Assembly (NCBI GenBank): GCA_905235695.1
Contig: CAJOMW010000063.1
Location: 1 to 9,250, forward strand
Source of the DNA: an uncultured Clostridia bacterium
Lineage (GTDB): Bacteria > Bacillota > Clostridia > Oscillospirales > CAG-382
Reading direction: 5' to 3'
Length of the DNA stretch: 9,250 nt
The notes under the pieces are model-generated. The model saw only the letters and a program-made list of their open reading frames with translations, ran no database searches and was not told where the DNA came from. Each line of letters begins with the position of its first letter. Position 1 is the stretch's first letter. The translations under genes and the position numbers were made by a program. This document shows positions 1 to 7,236 of this stretch, piece after piece.

Positions 1-185
1 CGGGCGGCGGAACTGCCGAAAAGCCGGTCGGGCTTGTGTATATGGGAATAGCCTCAAGCAGCGGATGCCACACTAAAAAGCTTCTGCTTGCGCAGTACTC
101 CTCGTCACCCGACAGGGATTTTATAAGGACGCTGACGGCGACGAACGCATTTAAGGCGGCAATTGAGGAGCTGGAGAAGCTTTAA
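1..185 (+). CDS. cinA: CinA/PncC-type nicotinamide-nucleotide amidase, C-terminal fragment
   Basis: Only the last 60 codons are present; the reading frame begins at base 3 and ends with TAA at 183-185. The visible protein starts with GGGTAEKPVGLVY, the glycine-rich loop and following beta strand typical of the CinA C-terminal domain, and ends in a helix after SPDRDFIRTLTATNAF, which fits the family's usual (G/P)DRxxIRxxxxxxAL segment. In characterised members this domain deamidates nicotinamide mononucleotide to nicotinate mononucleotide in the pyridine nucleotide cycle. Whether the N-terminal MoCF-like domain of full-length CinA is present cannot be seen, so the gene could be a two-domain cinA or a stand-alone pncC. 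The stop codon overlaps the ribosome binding site of the next gene, which indicates co-transcription. The family call is secure; cinA versus pncC is not. Confidence 0.87.
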   Translation, partial: GGGTAEKPVGLVYMGIASSSGCHTKKLLLAQYSSSPDRDFIRTLTATNAFKAAIEELEKL

Positions 186-197
186 AAGGAGGAAACC

Positions 198-1355
198 ATG
201 ACCGACCTCGAAAAATACATCTTTGAGCTCTCGAAGCTCGACATATACAAAGCAGTTTTCTCTCTCAAAGCGGAAAAGGACGGAAAATATATCAAGGCCG
301 TTCTGAAAAAGCTGCCGGAAAATACGTATCAGCTCGAAAGCTTCACGGAAAAGCAGGCTTTTCACGAGAATTTCGGGGAGGCGGAGCTATGCGGCAAGAT
401 TTTTGAAATCTTCCCATCCGTCTTTAAGCAGAGCGAGATATTCACGGGCGAATACGTATACAGCGCTAAAATCTCAAAAAAGGGAAAGCTTTTGCACTCG
501 CGCCGCAAAAACACCGAGAGCGTGCAGACAGCCGAGAGCCACAACCGAAAGAAAAACCATATAATAGACGTCGAGAATCTGCCGCCCGTGTTTCGTGAGA
601 TAGGTATCTCGGACGAAAGCGGCAAGATAATAAACTCAAAATACGACAAGTTCAAGCAGATATGCCGCTTTACGGAGCTTATAAACGACGAGGTGTCAAA
701 GGATACTCGCGAAGAATACAACATAGTCGATTTCGGCTGCGGAAAGTCGTATCTCACGTTTATAATCTACTTCTACTTTACCGAATTGCTCCACAAGAAG
801 GTAAATATAACAGGGCTTGACCTGAAAGAGGACGTAATAGCAAAGTGCAATGCGCTTGCCGGAAAATACGGGTATGAAAACCTGCATTTTCTCTGCATGG
901 ACATAAAGGACTACGTCCCGGGCGGAAGCGTCGACATGGTGATAGCCCTGCACGCCTGCGATACGGCAACGGACTACGCTCTCTTTAACGCAGTCAAGTG
1001 GAAGAGCGACTACATCTTTTCCGTTCCCTGCTGTCAGAAAGAAGTAAACGGCATGATAAAGGCGGAAAGCCTCACGCTTCTGACGGATTACGGACTTATA
1101 AAGGAGCGCTTCTCGTCGCTTGTGACAGACGCGATGCGTGCAAAGCTCCTTGAAGAAGCAGGGTATACGGTTGACGTTGCGGAATTTATCGGCTTTGAGT
1201 TTTCGCCTAAGAACGTGCTCATACGCGCAAAGCGCAGAAAGTCCGCCGACAGGTACAAGATAAGCCGCATAAAGGGCGAGCTGGAGAGCGTAAAAAAAGA
1301 GTTCGGCGCTGAAATAACGCTCGAAAAGCTGCTCAAGGACGAAAATCTTATTTAA
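198..1355 (+). CDS. Class I SAM-dependent methyltransferase (Methyltransf_32-like)
   Basis: This complete protein of 385 residues has a textbook start: AAAGGAGG at 185-192 lies 5 nt before the ATG. Residues 1-115 form a poorly recognisable, lysine-rich N-terminal domain ending in a HNRKKNHII segment. The Rossmann methyltransferase domain follows: VDFGCGKSYLTF at 177-188 is the SAM-binding motif I, LDLK with D208 is the acidic residue expected to hold the ribose, D235 follows strand 3, and LHACDTATD (251-259) plus VPCCQKE (276-282) are signatures of the group related to the methyltransferase domain of eukaryotic GSTCD and METTL25 proteins. The PCCQ motif sits where many RNA or protein methylases have their catalytic loop. 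There is no signal peptide or membrane segment, so it should be cytoplasmic. It follows cinA by 12 nt. The substrate is unknown; an RNA target is plausible for this group but is inference. Confidence 0.88.
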   Translation: MTDLEKYIFELSKLDIYKAVFSLKAEKDGKYIKAVLKKLPENTYQLESFTEKQAFHENFGEAELCGKIFEIFPSVFKQSEIFTGEYVYSAKISKKGKLLHSRRKNTESVQTAESHNRKKNHIIDVENLPPVFREIGISDESGKIINSKYDKFKQICRFTELINDEVSKDTREEYNIVDFGCGKSYLTFIIYFYFTELLHKKVNITGLDLKEDVIAKCNALAGKYGYENLHFLCMDIKDYVPGGSVDMVIALHACDTATDYALFNAVKWKSDYIFSVPCCQKEVNGMIKAESLTLLTDYGLIKERFSSLVTDAMRAKLLEEAGYTVDVAEFIGFEFSPKNVLIRAKRRKSADRYKISRIKGELESVKKEFGAEITLEKLLKDENLI

Positions 1356-1371
1356 GGTACATGTATATAAC

Positions 1372-1404
1372 AAAAAAAGAGCCCTCCATGCGGACTCTTT
1401 TTTT
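1372..1404. terminator. Bidirectional intrinsic terminator between converging operons
   Basis: The arms 1372-1384 and 1392-1404 pair over 13 positions with one C-A mismatch (1382/1394) around a 7-nt loop. Seven A residues open the left arm and seven T residues close the right arm, so each strand reads as a GC-containing hairpin followed by a U tract. It lies 16 nt after the methyltransferase stop and 7 nt after the tgt stop, and can serve both transcripts. Confidence 0.88.
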
Positions 1405-1411
1405 AATTTAT

Positions 1412-2548
1412 TCAGTCGTCAACTCTCGAGCCGAGCACGTCTATGTTTTCCCTGTAAAACTGCTCGTATCTTCCCTCATCGAGCGCCTCTCTTATGCGCT
1501 CCATAAGCGTGTTGTAAAAATACAGGTTGTGAAGTACGCAGAGGCGCATTGCGAGAAGCTCTCTCGCCTTGAAGAGGTGTCTCACGTACGCTCTCGAGTA
1601 ATTGCGGCAGGTCGGGCAGTCGCAGCCCTCCTCTATCGGTCTCGGATCGCGCTCGTACTTGTTGTTGTTCAGGTTGATAAGTCCCTTGCTCGTAAAGAGG
1701 TTTCCGTGACGGGCATTGCGGCTCGGCATTACGCAGTCGAAAAAGTCCACTCCGCGCCGAACTGCCTCGAGTATATTCACCGGTGTTCCGACGCCCATGA
1801 GGTATCTCGGCTTATTTTCGGGCATGAACGGCTCAACCGCCTCTATTATCTCGTACATCACCTCAGCCGGTTCTCCGACGGCAAGTCCGCCTATTGCGTA
1901 GCCGTCAAGGTCAAATTCGGCTATTCTCTTCATGTGGTCTGTTCTCAGATCGGCAAAAGTACAGCCCTGATTGATTCCGAACAGCATTTGCTTTGGATTT
2001 ACGGCGTCGGGCATGGCATTGTTTTTCGCGACCTCTTCCTTGCATATCTTCAGCCATCTCGTCGTCCTCTCGCACGCCGCCTTTGCGTAGTTGTACTGCG
2101 CCGGATTGGCAACGCACTCGTCGAACGCCATAGCGATGGTCGAGCCGAGGTTAGACTGTATCTTCATGCTCTCTTTCGGTCCCATGAATATGCGCTTTCC
2201 GTCCATGTGCGAGGCAAACAGCACGCCTTCATCGCTTATCTTTCTCAGCACGGCAAGTGAAAACACCTGAAATCCGCCGCTGTCGGTGAGAACCGGTCCC
2301 TGCCAGTTAAAGAACTTGTGAAGCCCTCCGAGCTCCTTTATCACGTCGTCGCCGGGGCGAACGTGAAGGTGATACGTATTGGACAGCTCGACCTGGCATT
2401 TTATCTGCTTTAAGTCGTCGGTGCCGACAGCGCCCTTTATCGCCGCAGACGTTCCGACATTCATAAATACCGGCGTCTCGATAACTCCGTGCGGAGTTAC
2501 AAACCTTCCCCTTCTCGCCGTGCCTTCTTTTTTCAGTAACGTAAACAT
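1412..2548 (-). CDS. tgt: tRNA-guanine transglycosylase (queuosine pathway)
   Basis: The 378-residue protein is the usual length for bacterial TGT, which swaps guanine 34 for a queuosine precursor base in tRNAs with GUN anticodons. Visible signatures are LTDSGGFQVFSL with D89 as the general acid/base, AFDEC with D143 for base recognition, GGLAVGE at 220-226, and FDCVMPSRNARHG with D271 as the nucleophile. The zinc site is CDCPTC (C309, C311, C314) plus H340 in VLHNL. The start is supported by AAAGGA about 11 nt upstream, and the first residues (MFTLLKKEGTARRGRF) match the family. It is the last gene of the minus-strand operon, 34 nt after the metallo-beta-lactamase-fold gene and directly before the shared terminator. 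No queA or queG gene is in the window, so the sequence does not show whether the substrate is preQ1 or salvaged queuine. Confidence 0.97.
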   Translation of the reverse strand: MFTLLKKEGTARRGRFVTPHGVIETPVFMNVGTSAAIKGAVGTDDLKQIKCQVELSNTYHLHVRPGDDVIKELGGLHKFFNWQGPVLTDSGGFQVFSLAVLRKISDEGVLFASHMDGKRIFMGPKESMKIQSNLGSTIAMAFDECVANPAQYNYAKAACERTTRWLKICKEEVAKNNAMPDAVNPKQMLFGINQGCTFADLRTDHMKRIAEFDLDGYAIGGLAVGEPAEVMYEIIEAVEPFMPENKPRYLMGVGTPVNILEAVRRGVDFFDCVMPSRNARHGNLFTSKGLINLNNNKYERDPRPIEEGCDCPTCRNYSRAYVRHLFKARELLAMRLCVLHNLYFYNTLMERIREALDEGRYEQFYRENIDVLGSRVDD

Positions 2549-2565
2549 ATTCGTGTATATCCTTT

Positions 2566-2594
2566 CAGATTTATATCTGTTTTTATATCTGTTC
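2566..2594. repeat. Short direct repeat and mini-hairpin upstream of tgt
   Basis: TTATATCTGTT occurs twice, at 2571-2581 and 2583-2593; the second copy contains the TAA stop of the metallo-beta-lactamase-fold gene. The first copy also closes a small inverted repeat, CAGAT/ATCTG (2566-2570 and 2575-2579), just upstream of the tgt ribosome binding site. The pattern is clear in the sequence. A role in tgt translation is only possible, and a local duplication is the simplest explanation. Confidence 0.4.
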
Positions 2595-4238
2595 TTTTTC
2601 CGCGCTCAGTGAGTACAGACGGATCTTTGCGTTTTCAAGGACGAAGAAAATCCCTGCGCTCTCTGCCTTTTCAAATTTTCTCGTCTCTGTGAGAGAGCCG
2701 TCGGTGTAAAGCGACACAGCGGCGCTTTTTCTGTCGATCACAACGTCGTATTCGTGCTTTTCGCCGTCGGTCGATGCGCAAAATACCGTGTTTTCGTCCT
2801 CCTCAGTCGGCGTCGGGTTGTTTGCCATTATGCAGAAGACTCCGTCTCTGCCGATGCGCTTTGCCCCGATTTTCACACGCACCTTTTCGGCTTTGTCAAG
2901 CAAAAATCCGTGTATGAGTCCCGGAATGGATTTCCCGCCGGTGCTCATCTCAACATACCTGCCGTCGCCGTCCTTGCCGAATGAAAATGCCGTCGGGACA
3001 AGCTCGGTTGCAGCAGCTGTCGCACTATCAAAGCCGAGGTCGACTATCCTACTCGCATTATCTATATCAACCATGTACGGCAGAGACACATCTTCCATAT
3101 AGGAAGTTTCCCCCGTCGCCATATTCGTCACAGAATCGGCATGACCTGAAATGTATATATTCTTTACGTTTTCCGATGTGCGGATAAAGTCGTTGCAGCT
3201 CCAAAGACTTATCGACTGATACCTGAAATCGGGACACGGCCAAAGAAGCACGCTCGGGTCAGCCGTTTCGTAAAGGAGCGGAGAGCCACCGCGGTAGCCA
3301 TGGTGACCTACCTGCAAATAATCGCATTTTATAGTTTCTTTTGAATATCTTGATGTGACTATATTTGAAATTTTCTGAAGTCCGTCTCCGAGCCAAAGCA
3401 CTTTCCTGCCGCAAAGCTCCATCATAAACACTATTGAAGAATTGTTTATATTCTCTGTCTCGTCCGGGCACAAGTCCTCGCACACGGCGAGCACGGTAAA
3501 GGTCGCATCCGCAAAGCGAAAGACGTCTCCGCTTCTCGCAATTATCTTTTCCGTTTTTGTGAGCGAAGCGACAGCGGCGAGAAATTCGCCCTGCTCCTTG
3601 GGAAAGGGAGACGTGTATATTTCGGACGAAGCAAAATTGTATATTACCCTCTCGAGTATCACGTCGTCGGAATGATCTTCGCAAAGCTTAATAAACGCAC
3701 GCACATGGTCGCTGTGCGGATGAGTGAAGAACCATGCGGCGATAACGGGCTTATCCGAAAGCACGTTCTGCTCTTTTATATGGTCGTACAGCCGCTCGCT
3801 CTCCTCGTAGTCGTCGTATCCGCCGTCTATAAGCACCATTCTGCCGTCACTGAGGCGTATAAGATAGCTCATGCCGCAGTCCACGTTGATATATGTCAGC
3901 TTCAGCTGTGTGAGCAGAGGCGATGCAACGCTCTCGTACTTTGTTTCATCCTTTGTGGGAAGAGCACGGAGAGGCTCGAAAACGATGCGGACGTCGCCGT
4001 CACAAGGTGTGAAGTACACTGTATATCTGCAATTTTCGTATGTAAAAGTCGAAAAGGCGTTGCCGTCAAGCTCGTTTTCGGTGTAAAGAGCCGCGCCGTT
4101 TTCGGACAGGTGTGATTTCAGCTCTATGTAAGCGCCTTTTCCCACATTCGGAAGACGAATCAGCTTTGCGCCTTCAAGAAGCTCAGTTGTTTCTGAATCG
4201 GCATAAACCGAGCCGCAAATTTTTTCAATATCACACAT
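2583..4238 (-). CDS. Uncharacterised metallo-beta-lactamase-fold hydrolase with extra N- and C-terminal domains
   Basis: This 551-residue protein has no signal peptide or membrane segment. Residues 1-95 form a beta-rich domain of unknown function. Residues 110-370 are a metallo-beta-lactamase fold: LIDGG at 136-140, the metal motif THPHSDH at 172-178 (H173, H175, D177, H178), LGDG with D285, and GHHG at 311-314. The order and the GHHG loop resemble the ComEC/Rec2-type branch, whose members are often phosphodiesterases or nucleases, but the membrane part of ComEC is absent. Residues 420-551 look like a beta-sandwich; VSLYTDGS and the final AKIRLYSLS resemble LamG/concanavalin-like strands, which is inference. 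The start is supported by AAGGGA about 10 nt upstream. It lies 19 nt after mutL and 34 nt before tgt. The metal-dependent hydrolase call is solid; the substrate is unknown. Confidence 0.85.
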   Translation of the reverse strand: MCDIEKICGSVYADSETTELLEGAKLIRLPNVGKGAYIELKSHLSENGAALYTENELDGNAFSTFTYENCRYTVYFTPCDGDVRIVFEPLRALPTKDETKYESVASPLLTQLKLTYINVDCGMSYLIRLSDGRMVLIDGGYDDYEESERLYDHIKEQNVLSDKPVIAAWFFTHPHSDHVRAFIKLCEDHSDDVILERVIYNFASSEIYTSPFPKEQGEFLAAVASLTKTEKIIARSGDVFRFADATFTVLAVCEDLCPDETENINNSSIVFMMELCGRKVLWLGDGLQKISNIVTSRYSKETIKCDYLQVGHHGYRGGSPLLYETADPSVLLWPCPDFRYQSISLWSCNDFIRTSENVKNIYISGHADSVTNMATGETSYMEDVSLPYMVDIDNASRIVDLGFDSATAAATELVPTAFSFGKDGDGRYVEMSTGGKSIPGLIHGFLLDKAEKVRVKIGAKRIGRDGVFCIMANNPTPTEEDENTVFCASTDGEKHEYDVVIDRKSAAVSLYTDGSLTETRKFEKAESAGIFFVLENAKIRLYSLSAEKEQI

Positions 4239-4257
4239 AATATATATTCCCTTTTGG

Positions 4258-6336
4258 TCAGAGCCTTCCGAACATTCTCTCTATTCTCTCCTTGCTGAAC
4301 TCCGCAATTACAGGTCTGCCGTGAGGACAGTACAGAACGGCGTCGTTGTTGAATATTTCATAAAGTATTCGCTTGTCGTCTATTTCCGTGTTCTTGTTTC
4401 CGGCCTTTATAGCGGCCTTGCAGGCGGCGGTGTAGAGAGCTCGGTCGAATATCTCTCCTGCGCTTCTCGTGTTGCCCTCGGCCAGCGAGCCTGCGAGGAA
4501 CACGAACGTGTCCTTTACGTCGCCGATCCCGAGTACGCTCGGTATTGAGCGGATAAGGTAGGAATCCGAGCCGAACTCCTCAAAGTCAAAGCCTATCTTT
4601 GAAAAATACTCCACGTGCGCCGAAACCGCCTCAAATTCCTTGGGCGTGAGCGTTACGGGAAGCGGTTCGAGCAGATACTGGGCGTCGTTGTTGTCGCGTG
4701 CGTGCTTTATGCGCTCGTATATTATGCGCTCGTGTGCGGCGTGCTTGTCTATCATGTAGAGATTTCCGTCGTGTTCGGCGATTATATAGGTGTCGAACGC
4801 TTCGCCTATGTACTTTGTCGTGTCTATCTGACCTTTTTCGATAAACTCGCTCTGAGTCTGCACACTTACCTTTTGTATTTCCTGCTTTTCCTGCTCTCCG
4901 TCGGCAGTGCTGCCGCCGCTTTGAGCCGCCGCCTTTGCCTCAACTTCGCTTATTTCCGGGTGAAGCTTCATATCTTCGTACACGTCGGTGAGCTTTATCC
5001 CGGACTTTTCTCTTTCTTCGGCATTTGTGTTATCGCTCTGCGGCACATCGAACGGATTTTCAAATACGACATCGCTCTGTACAGCCGAAGATGCTTTTTT
5101 CGGATCTTTTGCGTCGCCCTTCAGCGCATCGAGTATCCTTTTCGTATCGGAGCTGTCGAAGCGGACGCTATCCTTTGAGGATATTCCGGAATACTCGTAT
5201 GAGCCTGCCTTGCCGTACTTTTCCTCTGCGCCAAACGTCCTCACCGAGCCTTGTGATGTGCTTTCGGGTTTCGATTCCCCGGTATTTTCTTTCTTATTAT
5301 CGCCCTTATTTTCGCCCTCTGCCATATCGAAATCGAATATGTCGGTAATTCCCCTTGAGAGCGCATTTTTGACTGCAAAATACACGGTGTCGAACAGCTT
5401 TCTGTCGTCCGAGAATTTTATTTCGAGCTTTGCCGGGTGTATGTTTACGTCTACGAGCCTCAAATCAATCGTAACAAAGATAACGCATGACGGAAACTTT
5501 CCCGCCGGGCAAAATCCTCTGAAGCCCTCCTCCACTGCCGCCATCATGGTGCGCGATTTTACGTATCTGCCGTTGACGAAGAAATTCTGCATATTTCTGT
5601 TAGGTCTGCAAATCTCCGGCTTTCCTATATAACCGTAGGCACGTATTCCGGCGTACTCGTAGTCGAGCGGAAGCATTGCCGAGGCAAAGTCCTTGCCGAT
5701 GGCGGAATATATGGCGTTTTTCAGCTTGCCGTCGCCGGGAGTCTGCAATTTTACGCTGCCGTCCGATATGAGAGTCAGGGCGATCTCCGGCTTTGAAACG
5801 GCAAATTTCTCGCAGACGGCATAGACCGCTATGCCCTCCGTGGAATTCTTCTTTAAAAACTTACGGCGAGCCGGGGTGTTCTCAAATATATTTTCCGCAA
5901 TAATCGTGGTGCCGTTTGGACAGCCTGCGTCCTCTGGCTCTCCCGCCTCTCCGAAAACGCAGTCAAAGAGCGTTCCGGTCTCGTCCTCTTCACGCTTGGT
6001 GAGTATGCGAAGTCTTGAAACGGATGATATTGCCGCAAGAGCCTCTCCTCGGAAGCCGAGAGTTCCTATGGCTTCAAGGTCGCTTCCTGTCTTTATCTTG
6101 CTCGTCGCATGGCGAAGTATCGTCTTCGGCACGTCTTCTCGAGCTATTCCGCAGCCGTCGTCCGTAATACGAATAAAGGACGTTCCGCCGTCCTTTATCT
6201 CTACTATTACACTGCTTGCGCCTGCGTCCGCACAGTTCTCCAGCATTTCCTTGACGGCAGACGCCGGGCGCTCAACTACTTCGCCGGCCGCAATAAGATT
6301 TGCCGTTTGCTTGTCAAGAATATTTATTATGCCCAT
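4258..6336 (-). CDS. mutL: DNA mismatch repair protein MutL with endonuclease motifs
   Basis: MutL couples mismatch recognition by MutS to strand removal. The 692-residue protein begins MGIINILDKQ; this start is chosen over one nine codons upstream because GGAGGTGG directly precedes it. The N-terminal GHKL ATPase shows NLIAAGEVVERPASAVKEML with E30 and N34, DDGCGI (59-64), TLGFRGEALAAISSVS (92-107) and NTPARRKFL (153-161), then a transducer domain to about residue 330. Residues 337-490 form a charged, low-complexity linker. The C-terminal dimerisation and endonuclease domain has IDKHAAHERIIYE (D530, H532, E536, E541), AACKAAIKAG (637-646) and CPHGRPV (670-676), so it belongs to the nicking MutL type rather than the E. 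coli type. The usual DQHA motif reads DKHA. It sits 30 nt after nadC. No mutS is present in the window. Confidence 0.97.
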   Translation of the reverse strand: MGIINILDKQTANLIAAGEVVERPASAVKEMLENCADAGASSVIVEIKDGGTSFIRITDDGCGIAREDVPKTILRHATSKIKTGSDLEAIGTLGFRGEALAAISSVSRLRILTKREEDETGTLFDCVFGEAGEPEDAGCPNGTTIIAENIFENTPARRKFLKKNSTEGIAVYAVCEKFAVSKPEIALTLISDGSVKLQTPGDGKLKNAIYSAIGKDFASAMLPLDYEYAGIRAYGYIGKPEICRPNRNMQNFFVNGRYVKSRTMMAAVEEGFRGFCPAGKFPSCVIFVTIDLRLVDVNIHPAKLEIKFSDDRKLFDTVYFAVKNALSRGITDIFDFDMAEGENKGDNKKENTGESKPESTSQGSVRTFGAEEKYGKAGSYEYSGISSKDSVRFDSSDTKRILDALKGDAKDPKKASSAVQSDVVFENPFDVPQSDNTNAEEREKSGIKLTDVYEDMKLHPEISEVEAKAAAQSGGSTADGEQEKQEIQKVSVQTQSEFIEKGQIDTTKYIGEAFDTYIIAEHDGNLYMIDKHAAHERIIYERIKHARDNNDAQYLLEPLPVTLTPKEFEAVSAHVEYFSKIGFDFEEFGSDSYLIRSIPSVLGIGDVKDTFVFLAGSLAEGNTRSAGEIFDRALYTAACKAAIKAGNKNTEIDDKRILYEIFNNDAVLYCPHGRPVIAEFSKERIERMFGRL

Positions 6337-6337
6337 T

Positions 6338-6345
6338 CCACCTCC
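6338..6345 (-). promoter_or_regulatory. Ribosome binding site that fixes the mutL start
   Basis: Read on the minus strand, GGAGGTGG lies immediately before the ATG at 6334-6336, with the GGAGG core ending 4 nt from it. The alternative ATG at 6361-6363 has no such sequence and would add MTYRNFGGG, which is not part of the MutL family N-terminus. Confidence 0.8.
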
Positions 6346-6366
6346 GAAATTCCGATAAGTCAAAAT

Positions 6367-7215
6367 TTATGATATTGAAAATTTAAGGCTGATGTCGGCC
6401 GCCTTTACCGTGTGCGTCAGCGCACCGATGGATATTATGTCAACACCCGTTGCGGCGACGTCTCTGAGCGACTTTTCGCCCATGTTTCCGCTTGCCTCGA
6501 CAACTGCTCTGCCGTCAATTATATCTACGCACTCGCGCATGAGATCATTGCTCATATTGTCGAGCATTATTATATCAGCTCCTGCTTCAAGAGCTTCGAA
6601 CAGCTGCTCCTTCGTCTCCACCTCGACCTCTATCTTCAGCGTGTGGGGAATCGTGTTTCTCGCATTTCTTACCGCATTTACTATGCCGCCCGAGACGGCT
6701 ATGTGATTGTCCTTTATGAGAACGCCGTCGGCGAGGTTGAAGCGGTGATTGGTTCCGCCGCCTACCCTTACAGCGTACTTTTCGAGCACTCGCATACCGG
6801 GCGTGGTCTTTCTCGTGTCGGTTATCTTTGCCTTTGTCCCCTCTACCTCGCGTACCGCTTCGCGCGTTCTCGTAGCAATTCCCGTAAGTCTCTGCATGAA
6901 GTTCAGCGCCGTCCTCTCTCCGGTGAGTACGTTCTGAGCGTTGCCGTCAACCGTCGCAAAAACGGTACCCTTTTCGATAAAGTCCCCGTCCTTTGCGTCG
7001 GTCTTAAAGAGGATGCCGCCGTCAAGCTTTGCGAATATATGCTCTGCAAGGTCAAGACCGCAGATTACCATGTCCTCCTTGGCGATGAATCTGCCGTGAG
7101 CAGTCTTGTCGGAGGGGATAGTGGAAAGCGTTGTTATATCGCCCGTTCCGATGTCCTCGCTGAGTGCAAGATTTATGAGGCTTTCTACCTGTGGATTATT
7201 GTAAAAAAGGTTCAT
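6367..7215 (-). CDS. nadC: Nicotinate-nucleotide pyrophosphorylase (quinolinate phosphoribosyltransferase)
   Basis: NadC converts quinolinate and PRPP to nicotinate mononucleotide, CO2 and pyrophosphate, the last step of the de novo branch before NAD assembly. The protein is 282 residues, normal for the family. Signatures are the N-terminal ALSEDIGTGDITT (17-29), GERTALNFMQRLTGIAT (99-115), the phosphoribosyl-binding TRKTTPGMR (134-142), HRFNLADGVLIKDNH (157-171) with the catalytic lysine/histidine cluster, KIEVEVET (194-201), MLDN (217-220) and the closing GVDIISIGALTH (257-268). AGGAGA 5 nt before the ATG supports the start. It follows nadB by 21 nt, the usual pairing, and runs into mutL after 30 nt. 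No truncation or missing residue was seen. Confidence 0.97.
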   Translation of the reverse strand: MNLFYNNPQVESLINLALSEDIGTGDITTLSTIPSDKTAHGRFIAKEDMVICGLDLAEHIFAKLDGGILFKTDAKDGDFIEKGTVFATVDGNAQNVLTGERTALNFMQRLTGIATRTREAVREVEGTKAKITDTRKTTPGMRVLEKYAVRVGGGTNHRFNLADGVLIKDNHIAVSGGIVNAVRNARNTIPHTLKIEVEVETKEQLFEALEAGADIIMLDNMSNDLMRECVDIIDGRAVVEASGNMGEKSLRDVAATGVDIISIGALTHTVKAADISLKFSIS

Positions 7216-7236
7216 GTCCGTCTCCTGTCAAATCAT

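Noticed and set aside
696..1373. Open frame of 225 codons on the minus strand opposite the methyltransferase
   Set aside because: It overlaps the SAM-binding and PCCQ motifs antisense and begins inside or next to the terminator; composition is shadow-like.
1361..2260. Open frame of 299 codons on the + strand opposite tgt
   Set aside because: It starts before the shared terminator, runs antisense through the conserved TGT active-site region and has no ribosome binding site or recognisable domain.
6337..6363. Upstream ATG that would lengthen MutL by nine residues
   Set aside because: GGAGGTGG immediately before the internal ATG, and the family-typical start MGIINILDKQ, favour the shorter protein.
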